The notes under the pieces: model-generated | Database searches by the model: none | Told to the model about the DNA's origin: nothing | What the model saw: only the letters and a program-made list of their open reading frames with translations | Shown here: one piece after another, positions 18,817-30,950 of the stretch | Position numbering within the stretch: the stretch's first letter is position 1 | Layout: each line of letters starts with the position of its first letter | NCBI GenBank assembly: GCA_028456385.1 | Contig: JALNQF010000310.1 | Coordinates: forward strand, 1-49,434 | DNA length: 49,434 bases | Reading direction: 5' to 3' | From: Ophiosphaerella korrae | Lineage: Eukaryota; Ascomycota; Dothideomycetes; Pleosporales; Phaeosphaeriaceae | Translations under genes and position numbers: made by a program

Positions 18817-19290
18817 GAGTGACTGGGAGTGACGAGTTGTCCTGTGTAGGAGTAGGGTTTAAGAGGTAGTAACGCCTCAGATGATACACGTGGTCTACAC
18901 GCTGTATCTGCTTTTTGTTAGGGGTATATTTGTTGTGGTTTTTCGCCACAGTGAATTTGTGCTTGACCAGAGCAGCCCGAATCTGGGCTTCGCCGATGGT
19001 GGGACAGGCGCTTGCTAAGATTAGAATAGTCCTGCCACTCGTAAGCTGCAGGCACAGGGTTGTGTGATGACCTGTGATGAGGCGCCTGGACCGAGCTCAA
19101 GCGCTGCCAAGCTAAACAGAAGCAAAACAAAGACGCATCTGGTCTCCGACAACCTTCGCACCCGCTCATTATGGGCAGCACCTAACTCAAGGCATTTAGC
19201 TAGCTTTTTTGTTCTTTAATTTACCATCTAGCTATCTATCGCGCCGAGACACTGCTGTCGCCGTACCAAGCGCTTCCTACCACAATCGTC
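18817..19290. other. Spacer
   Basis: Upstream of the kinase pseudogene I find only short open frames without recognisable domains. Confidence 0.4.
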
Positions 19291-19363
19291 ATGGCCGAAC
19301 AGTCGCCCGATTCCAAGAAAACTGTTTCTCGACGAACAAACGCAGGCGCAAGGGGGGTAGTTA
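19291..19363 (+). pseudogene. Start of a small ORF cut by the mariner element
   Basis: An ATG in good context (ATCGTCATGG) opens MAEQSPDSKKTVSRRTNAGA, then the frame enters the transposon after about 24 codons. Past the other end of the element (from 20828), the same frame, allowing for one TA, continues open for about 62 codons to a TAA at 21024. I do not recognise the product. It may be a small gene disrupted by the insertion, or chance. Confidence 0.35.
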
Positions 19364-20827
19364 CCCTGGCACGCGGGTGCAAAAAAAGGCCCGCACACCA
19401 AAATGGCTTGGCGTACCAACACCACAGCCAAATGCCCACACAAAGTTGGTTTTTGACCGCATTTTGAGTTGGTTTTCTGCGGGATTGTAGGATAATATAG
19501 ACGGAGCTACAATGAAGCTGTACAGATGGTTATAGATTGTATATACACGAGTTTTCTTGGTGTTGCGCGAGTTACAGCTGCTGCTCTCACTCACTACTCA
19601 CCAGCCTGTCCATCTGGCCCTCCATCTCTATACAATCCTTCAACCTCTGCGGCATGGAGTTGGCGCGCTCGTTTATCAAGTTTTGAGAGACTCTCTCCCA
19701 TCCCTCTATTGCCAGCTCTCTGGTGTTGCTCTCATCCCAATGAGGGAACTTTTTGACGTACTGTTTGGCGGGCTGCTACGCGTTTTCGATGGGAGAGAGA
19801 TCTGGAGATGAGTAGCAGTTGAAGTAGTGGGTGAGTTTATTGATTTCCTTCTATTTGCGTACGATGTTGCTTTTGCCGGGGCCATGGCCAGAGTCGCCAT
19901 CCTCTTCGAGTACAAACTAATCTCCTCGCTCCAGTCAGGGCTTTACAACTAGCTCGAGGATCTGATCGATATACGCGCGCTGAGTTATCTTGCTGTTGGT
20001 GTTACTTGAAATCTCGTAGAAGGTGAGATCACTCTTGAAGTTGTGGCCCACGGCAGCCCAGGCGTGCACCCGGCGCATCTCCTTATCGTAATCATCTTTC
20101 TGCTCTCTCGTTTGTATACAATCCGCGCAGTAACGTTCTCCCAGCTTCCGAATTATATACAGTGAGCCTTGTAGGCCAATAGCCCAGTGGACTTCGTCCG
20201 AAAACCCCAGTTTATACCAGTCCTCTAGCTGTGGATAGCGTAAGAGCATCACCTCACCCCACTCAACTCGGTGAGCTGCCGTACTCTTATTAACCCACTT
20301 CTTTTAGCACGCTATACACTTTAAATAGCTCATAGTGTTGCCCATCGCAGCGGCGATAGTTTGAGCTGAAATACCCTCCAAACCTACCTCAAAGCCGAGC
20401 TCCTGCTACGATAACTTGCGAGCTTCAAAGCCCTCTTCTTGTATTATCCGGTCCATCTCACGGAGCTGGTGAGTAGAGATCTTAGATGGGCGCCCGCGAG
20501 TCTCTGGCTTACTCTCATCTCTATGATGCCTCCGGTCAACACTGCCCTCTGAGATCATAGCCTATCCTTGGCGGTGAGAGACTGCGTTGAAGCGAAAAAC
20601 GTCCTCTTTTGAATGTGGGATCCCGCGGGCCTCCATGTACTCAATTGCGCCACGGACACGACATCTTTTGGGTGTATCATGATCACGCTGGTTATCCCAA
20701 TCTGCCATTGAAAATTTGGTGTAAATTGATTGATTTTTGCGTCGTGGAGACGAGTTGAAAGTTGAGGTGGGCGGAGCTTTGATTTTCCGGTGTGCGGGCC
20801 TTTTTTGCACCCGCGTGCCGCCCTCTA
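19362..20827 (-). mobile_element. Tc1/mariner-like DNA transposon
   Basis: The element ends in about 31 bp inverted repeats: GGCACGCGGGTGCAAAAA from 19369, and its complement ending at 20819, each with a GGCCCGCACACC inner half. Outside these lie a few non-matching bases and then TA (19362-19363 and 20826-20827), the canonical target duplication of the superfamily. The element is about 1.46 kb and carries one transposase gene on the minus strand. It has normal composition except for nonsense changes at Trp codons. Confidence 0.88.
19587..20708 (-). pseudogene. Mariner-like transposase with stop mutations
   Basis: From the ATG at 20708 the product begins with a helix-turn-helix region (HSKEDVFRFNAVSHRQG), then a linker with GRPSKIS. 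The DDE domain shows LGFSDEVHWAIGLQG (first D), AWAAVGHNFKSDLTFYEI, LEEDGDSGHGPGKSNIV (second D) and SSPDLSPIENA (third acid). This matches a widespread fungal transposase family of about 350-400 residues that catalyses cut-and-paste at TA sites. Several Trp codons (TGG) read TAG or TGA, for example in KPWLE and IENAW, and a few Gln codons read TAG. These are G-to-A or C-to-T changes as made by mild RIP. The catalytic residues survive but the protein cannot be made. Confidence 0.87.
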
Positions 20828-21478
20828 TCAGGTTCCGTTTGCGATTATGTGGCAATTTTATGCTAGCTAAAATAGGTAATCGTCCCGATCAGAGGTACCC
20901 CGCTGGGATGGCGGCCCTGCATGTATTGAGCGCGCCTCGCAGCCTTACGGCTAATTATTACTTCTTAATGGTGCCGTGGAGTTCTCTAGACTCGAGAGAG
21001 TTGCTTGAGGGTTTGCGAGAGTAATACAAGCTTAGTTGTGATCTTCTGGCGCAAAAGGCTGGAATCATGTAGTCGCACTTTAACACAAGCGTAACTTTTT
21101 AGTAAATAGTGTTATTGTGCTAAAGAAATGGCCTTAGAATCTGACCGGAGTTGAATTTGATCGAATTCGGGACGTAGGGATACGTTCTCTCGCCTCAAAG
21201 TCAAAGTACCTATGATTTGTTCCATCACGGCGGTTGTTCCGTTACGCGTGGATGCACGTTATATGCGCATGGAAAACCTTACATAACAGTTGTCAATATT
21301 CTAGATGGTTCACGAGCTATAAACCGTGTGTTATCATAGTTTGTAGAGGCCTACTTTGTATACTGGGTATTATCTCCTTCCATAGCATAATCTGTACAAA
21401 GATGAGCTGTGATAGCTTCGCGACTGCACACAGAATCAAGACTAAAAAAAATATATTCTGTGCTGATTGTTTACCACT
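20828..21478. other. Spacer
   Basis: Apart from the possible continuation of the interrupted small ORF (to 21024), I see nothing coding between the transposon and the HET pseudogene stop. Confidence 0.4.
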
Positions 21479-23000
21479 TTACACTCTGATACCGGCGACG
21501 ACTTGGAGGGCATCAACATTGACCTCGAATATTCGCCAGCCATAAACTGCCGTCTCATTCACCGTAACTTCGACCCGAAATGGGGTTTTGTTGCGATCCG
21601 TGATGATCATCTCACCAGCATCATCCCCTGGAGACTTTTCGTCCAGATAGTCGTAGAAGCCATGCTTATCTTCCTTAGAAAATGACAATCCTTCCCGTAC
21701 CATAGCTCTCTTGCTAGCAGTACACAAGAAGACGGTAAATACTTTACGTGGTACACTCCATTGCGATTCAAAGCAGAAAATAAGGAGGTCTCTGGTTATG
21801 CGCTTGTCTTCTATTGTAAGCAGCATTCTTTCTGGGTCCTAGATTGGCCTATATCCCCACAATCCTCTTTCCTCGGCAATCTCCAACCCTCTTCTACTTG
21901 TTACGTGATAGCCTATGTTTTGAAAGGTATGGGATTTATTGAGAACAATCTGGCGACAGCCTAAAAAGTAACTTCGCGGTCTCCGGCTTCCCTCGTCTGG
22001 GGATAATAGTAACTTTCTGTAGGACAGACTGGGCAGCGACCCTCGGACCCACAATCACTGTGTGGTATGGCAATTCGTCGCGACAAATTTGTGCGCGCCC
22101 CACGTGCTGGCTGAGATCCGGATCCACACTGGCTGCGAAGAGAATAATACCAACGAGCTCGGTATCCGTGCCTGGAGAACAGCCGAGCAGTCCAATCCAG
22201 CCAATAGGTTCGTTGGGGGCGCCATGAGGGTTTTTTGAGGGCGATTCGCATACTGGCACCATAGGAAGTTGAATTTCTAGACCGAGGTTCGTCATGTTAA
22301 ACGAAGAGTCGCGTGCTGTCGCCTGAACCAGACTCCCGCAATATTCAAAGTCCTTTGGCGAGCTTGCTAGAATAATCCCTGCGTCTGTAAATCTGGCGCT
22401 AGACCTAGAGGGTGACGTGTTTCAGCGTCCAGGCCCCACGCGAGAATGGAGTCGTCGCAGAAGCTTTTCACTATCTCTTCCTGGAGGCGAATAAAGGCGT
22501 GCTCCCCTTCTCCATACGGCAAGCGGCATCTTGATGTTGAATATTCCAAGAAGGCAATATGCCATGTCCTCCGTACGCGTTGTATTCCGCCGCGACGCCC
22601 ATGACATTCTTTTAGCGACACAGAAGGAGCTGAATATCTCACCGTTTCGCCATTGATGTTCTTTGACTCTAGGAGAGCTTCTGCATCAATGGCTGCTATC
22701 TTAGATATCCAGTGCGCATGCTCTGATTTTGTGCCCAACATGTTCCAGTCTCGGTCGTAGAATATCACACATCTTTTGGTGCTAGCAGCTCTTGTAGTGT
22801 CCAGCCTCTGGTAAACCATCTGCTCTTTGTGAATGCCCGCTTCCATCTCCACGAATACTTAGCATTCCCCGTTTGGAAGTACCGCTTGAAACGTCGGTCA
22901 AGTACGCGTAACATCTCTCCGCACCCTGATACCAGCGAAACATGGAGTTGATCGCCTCCTAAAGCTCTGCACTACTTGATTTATCGATACAAACTTAACC
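21479..23000 (-). pseudogene. Second HET-domain gene, truncated and frameshifted
   Basis: Pieces in several minus-strand frames follow the order of a HET-E/HET-D-like protein. They are CIDKSSSAEL*EAINSMFRWY (a Ser codon turned to TAG), then GAERCYAYLTDVSSGTS, RWFTRGWTLQELLAPKDV, FYDRDWNMLGTKSEHAHW, MSWASRRNTTRTEDMAYCLL, then YGEGEHAFIRLQEEIVKSF and DDSILAWGLDAET. A C-terminal part follows (FEYCGSLVQATARDSS, EPIGWIGLLGCSPGTD) with a last block ending RIFEVNVDALQVVAGIRV. The first half of the HET domain is missing, cut off near the border with the AT-rich block. At least three frame changes and two stops mark it as dead. No NACHT or repeat domain is seen after the HET region, so the parent was probably a stand-alone HET protein of this subfamily. 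Confidence 0.85.
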
Positions 23001-24079
23001 TATACTTGCGACAACATCGACTTTGTTCAACTGCTTACGTGACCTGTAATTTTTATTGCTTAGCTTATTTTTCGGATCGTGTATAATCCCTTCGTCCTAT
23101 ATTTAGAACTACCTATGTCTAGAAACTTTGGTGGAGGCACATCCCTGTGGTTAGACCGCTCAGGCTCGGGGGTCCCAAAATGACCCCCCTACCCCTCTAC
23201 TCCCCCCCTCTTCTTACTTATGTAAGAGAAGTAAAAATAACTTGCTAGCTATAGATAAGCTTACTTGTAGCTATAAAATAACTACCTTCCTACTTAACTA
23301 GTCCTTAGTGTTCTTAGTACTCCTCTTAAACTATTATAGCTATAGACGCCTATCTTGAAAGCCTTGTTTCTTTAGAACGACTATCTAATGCTAGACGCCC
23401 TAAATTATAGACTAATAATAGGTTAATAGAGGAGAGTCTTGCGAAAGTTTAAAAATACTTAGCTACTCTAGTCAAAGAAGATATTTTTGTCGAAGGTAAG
23501 AGTAAAGCCTATTAGTAATAGCTTATAAGAACTTAGAATAAGTAAGTAAAACTATACTCTAGGAAGCTATTAGAGACTAATATAATATTTAAGGTTCTTT
23601 AATATACGTAAAATAAACCTAAATATAATTTAGTAGGAGCTTTACCTTAGAGATCCTATAGCTATTGTATAGAGTAAGGCCTACCTATTAGATTATATTA
23701 AAAGATCTATAAGAAGAGTTATAGTTTTTAGGCTAGAAGAGTATAAAGAAAAGAGAATACTTAATAGTATAAGTATAGTCCTTGCTGTATAGCGTACCTT
23801 AATTAAAGAAGCTAACCTTATAGTTTTAAGGGATAAAAGGCGTAAAGAGCTAATTTTAGGCGATAAATAGAGGCTTTGATTTTATAACTATAACGCTAAA
23901 CTACCTTCTTTATTAATTAGTATTTTTAAAATCTCTAAAGTAAGTACTATACGCTAATAAATATTAAGATCCTTATTACTTAACTTCTTAAAAGTAGATT
24001 TAGTCTAACCTAGTAGTAGAATATAGCCTCTTGAAGGAAATTATATTTAAGAAGCTAGAAGTAATAGCTAAAAACACTA

Positions 24080-25060
24080 TTATCCTTCTTTAAACTCTTT
24101 AGGAGCGTATAGCTAAATTAGGAATTAATATAGAAGAGTAGATTACGTTTTATACTAATATTCTCTTCTTAGTAATAGGTAGCTTCTAGCTTAGTACTCT
24201 TAGAAAGGTTCGCTATAGAGATGTTCTACTCTCTATAATATAAGATCTAGTAGATACTAAGAGGCTAAAGTATATATTAACTATTATAATCCTAAAGAAT
24301 AAGCTTAAGAATTTGCTTTGTGTTAAGAGTAAATAGTAAGTTAAAATATTTCTACTTAGGATTAAGACTTACTTAATTTAGTCTAGTCTTAAGTTTTCTA
24401 CTTTCTTTATACTATTTCTACTTATATACCTTAGTTGTCTTATTATTACGCGCGCTATAAAAGATAATATATTTAAGGCTAGTTATATAAATACGGACGA
24501 GTTCTTAAATATACTAGCGCTTAGTAATATTAACTATATTAAGTTGCTATAAAAAGAGAAGAAACTAGATAACTTTATTTTCTAGCTCTTGTATTAAAGA
24601 TTTAATAAGATATAGTACAAAGTATATATTATAGCTAGCTTTTAAGAAGTGCCCTGTTTCTATTTGCTTTAAGTTAGTGTAGGTGCAAGGTTAGATAAAA
24701 ATTATAAGTTACTAGCGTTATTTGCTATTTATATATCTATTTAACTAACTTTTATCTTAGCTCTTTTCTCTTCTACTCTTTGTAATTAGATTATAAGCTA
24801 CACGAATACAATATTTAAAGCTTAATATTAGATATTATAGCTTTAAGAGGACCTTTTATAAGCTACTTTTAGTTAATAAACTAGGTATAATAATACTTAT
24901 CTATTTGTATTCCTTTAAAATATATCCCTTTCTTAAGACTAAGATGCTCCTATAGACCTAAACCTAGATAACTAGCTTTAATTCTACTAACGTAGAGATG
25001 TAACTAAGCTATAAGATGCTCTACGCACCTTTTAAGTATCTAAAGATTAGGCTACTAAAG
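24080..25060 (+). pseudogene. DUF3435/FluG-like tyrosine recombinase relic
   Basis: One continuous plus-strand frame, interrupted only by TAG/TAA codons, follows the order of fungal DUF3435-type proteins. STLRKVRYRDVLLSI (about 24195-24238) matches the 'R.G.L..LRY.D' block; LKYILTIIILKNKLK follows; FKASYINTDEFLNILAL (about 24470) matches the 'F.APS..SPE.L..L' block; then VSVGARLDKNYK and IISYTNTIFKAQYQ (about 24790-24835), which corresponds to the H..S..F..HY catalytic end. APIDLNLDN and RRDVTKL*DALRTF match the usual tail. The family includes the captain recombinases of Starship giant elements and FluG-domain relatives; I cannot tell which subgroup this is. The lack of indels suggests RIP alone destroyed it. 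Confidence 0.55.
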
Positions 25061-25071
25061 ATTACACCTTC

Positions 25072-25110
<39 letters not shown>
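25072..25110 (+). repeat. (TAA)n microsatellite
   Basis: An uninterrupted run of about a dozen AAT/TAA units, immediately downstream of the recombinase relic and probably encoding an Asn run in its tail before decay. Confidence 0.9.
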
Positions 25111-25114
<4 letters not shown>

Positions 25115-28100
25115 GAGTTAGGTGCTTTAATAGAGCTCTTTAGATTACTACGCTTAAGACTTTAAGCTTTACGTTATATATAGGGTAAGTTAAAGTTAAT
25201 AGATATATAATAGTAATACTTTAAAGAAGTAGATTAGGCTTAAGTATTAGGAAAAGAACTACTATAGATTAAGAGAATTATTTCTAATATAACTGCTAGA
25301 ACACGTACGCTTAAAAGTAATTCCTAAATAGTAGATTAAATCTTCTAGTACTTTGTCCGCAAAGAGAATATTTTGTAGGATAACAAAGATCTAAGACAAT
25401 ATATAGATCTTTTTATTGCGTATAGTAGAGGATATTTAAAAGTAGAGCTTAATCTCTAGGAGGATAGGTATAAGAGTTAAGAAGAGTATAACGAAGACAA
25501 CGAGGATAAAGACAATAATAACGACAACAACTATAATAATAATAAATGTAATAACTATAAACGTATTAAAAGTAATAATAGCAAGAATATAGTATATAAA
25601 GAGATAGAGGAGAACTAGAAATACGTTATCTATAACTTTAACTTTAGTAGCTATAAAACTCTTACGAGTTATTTTAGAAGATATAAGAGAGTATAATACT
25701 TTAATATTAAGAAGCTACGTTAGTGCCTAGCCTATTAGAAAGATAAGATAAAGAAAAAGAACTATTTAGTTAAATTAGGCCTACCTACTTGGTTTAATTA
25801 TCTTAAAAGATTTTATAGTCTATACTCTCTTCCTTATACTTTATTAGATTTAAAGGATCTACTAAGGTATCTATGTCCTTTCTTAGTTTATATAAGTAAG
25901 GGAAAGGATAAGCTCTTTAATACTTATAGTCTTAACGTCTATATTATTAAAGCTTATAAAGCTAAAATAGATAAAAAAATAAAAGATAAGTTTAAGATAA
26001 TAGTTTAATACTATTAATATTGTTCTTGTAAATAATATAACTTCTAAAAAGTTAGATAAATAGTCTTAGTAGAAAGTGTTACTAAGTAGAAAACCTATTT
26101 TAATATATTTTATGCTAATAAGAAGCAAATTATATATTAGTACTTTATCTATTAAGATATAATTTGCACTACTTAAGGCCTTAAGTTATATTTCTTAAAC
26201 TTATATAAAAGAAAAGAAGGATATTTTGCAAAACTATTCTTATACCTAGAGTGTATTTGTACTAGAAACGTAGATCTACTAATAATTACTAGAAGAAAGG
26301 CCTAGTAAGAATATATTAGTTAGTACTATAATAGAGTAGCTAAAGAATATAAGCTAGAAGAACTTGTTAAATTATTAGATATAATTTTATATTATCTCTA
26401 CTTAGTCTATAGGTATTACTACTATACGCGCTCTTACCTATAAGAGTATCTTAAACTCTCTTATAAGAGGCTTATTAAGAAGACTTCTTTGTAATATCCT
26501 TAATATATACGCTAATTTAATAATATAAATACCTAGATTTATTACACTATTTACAAGTATTAGATATATAAAAGTATAAGATGTTATACTATTAGTAGTT
26601 ATAATAACATAACTAATATAATTACCTATCTAATAGATAAGATAGAAACTATAGATAAAATTAACTTAGATAAGATAGTAGTACTATAATAAGACTAGCT
26701 AGATAAAAGTGCACGTAGTTTTAAAGAGTTTAGAAAGTAGCCTAAGAGAAAAAAGAATCTACTAGGTAATACGTTACTAAGTAGTAAGAACGAGCTTATT
26801 TCTAACTAACGACTCTAATACACTATTCTTAAGTCTAATCTAAGATCTTACTATATCTAGGATAATATCTTTATAGATCCTAATCTAATAAAATAGAGTA
26901 TATTAGTTATAGTAGAATGTATATAACTTAATAGAGTAAGTAAACCTAACTTAATCTTTAACAATATATATTAGAGTATCTAGGTTACGAAACTTAGAGC
27001 TAATTTACTATACTAAATCTTAATATAACTTAAGAGTTACTACTTTATATAGCCTTTCTTTTCTTCTTTAAGATAGATACTACGGGTATTCGCCTAATAG
27101 GTAATAGGTAATAATTTTCTTAAGAGATCTAGTTAGCGTTTTACTAAATTTATTATAATAAATAACTTATAATCTCTTTAGAGGATAGAGGCTAACCTCT
27201 ATAATTTAATACTACGTATTCCTAGAGTTTACCTTACTATATTAATAAATATACCTCTATATTATAATTAGTAACTATATTGTTATATTTTTTAAACAAC
27301 GTTTATAGGCGCTTTAAGAAATTCTTATTAGTTTAATTACGCTTAGGCTTTATAATTCTAGTAGCTTCTATTAATATATCTACTCTAAACTAAGATAAAC
27401 CTTACTAGAGAATTGCTAAACTTGTTTAATAAATAAATTAGTCTAATAGATAGAATTTATATTTAAATTATCTTTTTCTAATACTAAGAAGGGTCTAGAA
27501 TTAGAACCTTTTTTTTTTAGCTTAGTAATAGCGAGCCTTGTTAGAAAGTCTAGAATAGGTCTCTAAGTTACGTATATAGTATACCTATTTTAGCTACCTC
27601 TAGCTATAAGCTATCTTTTAAGAGTAGCCTAAGCTCTTAGTACTTATAACTAAAGTATAATCGCGGTAGATAGCAAAATTTCTCTAGTACTCTCTTTTTT
27701 ACTATAGCTAGGAAGCGGCGCTATATTGCTTAGGTACTAATTACCCTTAGCTTACTTACTCCTTAGGCTACTTACTTACTACTTAGTTATATTACCCTAT
27801 ACTCTCTTTAATAGAAAATTATATTTAATTATAAGCTAGAAATACTCTTATAATTTTATTAAGTCTAGATAAAAAAGATACTTAGAGGTATATTTTAGCC
27901 CTAAGGTATATTTTAGAGAAGGGACAGAATTATCTCTTAAAGACTAGGGACAAAATAGGCCCTTTAACTATACTATACTCTACTATACGCTCTCTAGTGT
28001 CTTATAACGCTAGTACTATCTTCTATTTAGCTAATACTATTACTCTTACTTAGTTATAACTAAGTAAATTTCTCTTAGCGTGCTGCGAGATTTTCTTTAT

Positions 28101-29879
28101 GCTGCTCTTAGTAGTTATTTTACTAAACTAAGCTAAGCGTTAAATAATAATAAGAATAGTATAGAGAAAATCTTATAGTAGAATAATAGAAGAAAGTATG
28201 TTTTATAAGTAACTATATAACTAATAAAGTAACTTTTAATTACTATAGCTACGTAACTTAGATTAAGGCTAAAATAGTTCCTAATAGGTACTAAAATAGG
28301 TCCTATAGTAGTATAGAGATCTATAACGTACTTTAGATAGGAGACCCTTTTAGTCTACACTATACGCCTATTTTTAGAGAGAGTTAGTAGATTTAACTAT
28401 AAGAATATTTTATTCCTAATTTTTCTATAGCTATATTACTCTAATTAAAAATGCGCTCTTCTACTATTCTTACTCTTCTAGTAGTAATTATCTCTATTAT
28501 AGTAATACTTTCTATATCTATAGATCTAAGCCTAATTCTAGACTTTAGTATAATAGCTAGTTAAGACTCTAATAGAAGTAGTAACTATACTAGTGCTAAT
28601 AATATCTTAATCTTATACTTTTATTTACCTAACTACAAGGAATTTATTAAAAAGGTAAACTTAGCTATTACTTTAAAGAATATTTTAGGGACTCTAGTTA
28701 TATTTAATATTAACCCTCTTACTTAATTAAATAAAAACAAATTTAACTATACTATAACGTATCTAATTATCTTATAGAGCTTTAATAGTACGCGTAGCGT
28801 AAGCTACTCTATAGTCTCTACTTTAACTATCCTTAATTAATAGAAGTATTTTACTAATCTACTAGAGTAAGATCTATTATATAGTAGCTAGCTTACTGTA
28901 TATACTAATATTAGACTTACTAATAGATATAAAGGTATTAATAGACTAAGTTATAGTTATTATAGCTAAGCTATTTATAGCTCCTTAGTAGGCCTAGGCT
29001 ATATAAGTAGTTTTTTCTTGTTAGTTAAAAATAAACGTAATTTCCTTCTATTTACTAGAGCCTATCTACTCTTATAATAGTAAGATTACTTACTCTATAG
29101 TAGGTTAGATATTGTAGTATATAAAGTCTAAGATATACTCTAGCTTATTAAGACGTACTAGAGAGGGAATTAACACTTAGTAGAATTTACTTACTTAGGG
29201 TGTAACTTGTATAGAGAATATAGAGTACTAAGGTAAGTTACTAGTCTTAATATTAAGGCTAGGGCTATTTAGCTTACTATAAAGTATAGTTATAATTAGA
29301 GAATAAAATATAGAGTAAATTTCTATTATCTATTATTTAGTTTATTACAATATTCTACCTAAAATTCTAAGCGACCCTTTTTACGCTAAAGTATATCTCC
29401 CCGCTTAATATACAAATTAGATACTAGGTTAGGCTAGCTAGCTATTAATCTAGCCTATAGCTTATTATCTAGAAATTTAATAGTATCTCTTTCTAATTCT
29501 AGAATTAGAAGTATAGTATTTATCTTATCTACTATAACGTCTTTAAAGTATATATAAGGATCTAGTTTCTATAAGTTTATATTGTATATCTATATACTAT
29601 TATACTTTCTTATATACTTTATCGACTGTTGCTCTATCTTATTTACTTCTACTAGATTAGAGTAATTAACTAGAATAGTACGTTTAACTCTCTAAATTCC
29701 TTTTATATAGATCTTAAAAGTTATAAGGACTTTTTTAGTATCTTTCTATTAATTAGAATTAGCTAGCTCTTTTACTAGAGAATTAGCGTTTTTTAGTAGA
29801 GTATAGGTTTACTTACCTAATTCTACTTAATTCTTTTCTATTTATCTACTAGTTATAGGTTCTATAACTTTTCCTAGGT

Positions 29880-30950
29880 CTAATTCTTACTCTATAACCT
29901 ATAATCTCTCCTTACCTAGCCTCTTTTATTTTTCTTTAGCTTATTACTACTTCTTTACTCTTTCTACCTCTTTAGCTTATCTTTATCTCTCTTCTTTAGC
30001 TAGCTCTTTTAGTTCTTGCTCGTCTTATACTACTAGCTAGGTCTACTACTACTTACCTTTTACTAGTAAATTAGTATTATTTAGTATAGCGTAGGCTTAC
30101 TTACTTAACTCTACTTATTTATAATTTATAGGTTCTATAGATTCTCTTAGGTTAATCTAAGTAACTTATTTATAGTTATTTTCTCTTTGCGTAGTACTTA
30201 TACTTCTTAGTAGCTTAGGTTTTTTTCTATATTACTTCTTTCTATTAAACTTTAATAAGGTAGTAAGTATCTTTCTATTACGTTCTATCCTTATTAGAAT
30301 TTTCTATCTTTTAGTAGTACGTATCTCTTTAGTATTATCTACTTTAAATAGCTCTTACTTAGTTTACCTATACTTTTCCTTATTAGCTTACTACTAATTT
30401 TCTTGCTCTACTAGATAGAGTCTCTCTTCCTTAGCTAGCCTCTTTTCTTCTTACTCTAATATTTAAGCTACTTATTACTACTTATAAATTCCCTCCTTCT
30501 ACTTTACTCTTTCTTCTACTAGTTAAAGAAGCTCTTATAAGATAGCTTACCTCTAATTAGTTATTTAAGTAAGCTTTCTTTTTTTAGCTTACTTCTATTT
30601 AGTTAGCTAAGCTAATTACTTTTCTTTAGCCTACCTCTATTTAAATAAATTAGCTAGCTACTCTTTCTTAGCTTGCCTCTACTCTATTAGCTAAGCTAGT
30701 TATCTTTCTTTAGCCTATATTTGTTTAACTAGCTAAGTAAGTAGTTTTTCTTTAGCTTACCTTTCTTTAACTAACTAAGCTAGCTATTCTTCTTTAGCCT
30801 CTCTATATTTTGCTCTCTCTTACTTAGTTTATTTCTATCTCCTTTTTTCTTACTCTACTAGCTAAGATAGCTACTACTACTTAGTAAAATTTCTTAGTTC
30901 TTTTTTATTTTCTCTTTTAAGAATCTCTTACTTAGGAAATTATTTATAAG
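29880..30950 (-). pseudogene. Relic encoding a Lys/Glu-rich coiled-coil region
   Basis: The minus strand reads as long stretches rich in K, E, Q and R with repeated blocks such as ELKELAKEER and AKEVERVKKQQQAKEK. A roughly 60 bp imperfect tandem repeat lies at about 30540-30800. Such tails occur in transposon-borne proteins, but no catalytic domain was recognised, so the identity is open. RIP has introduced many stops. Confidence 0.35.
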
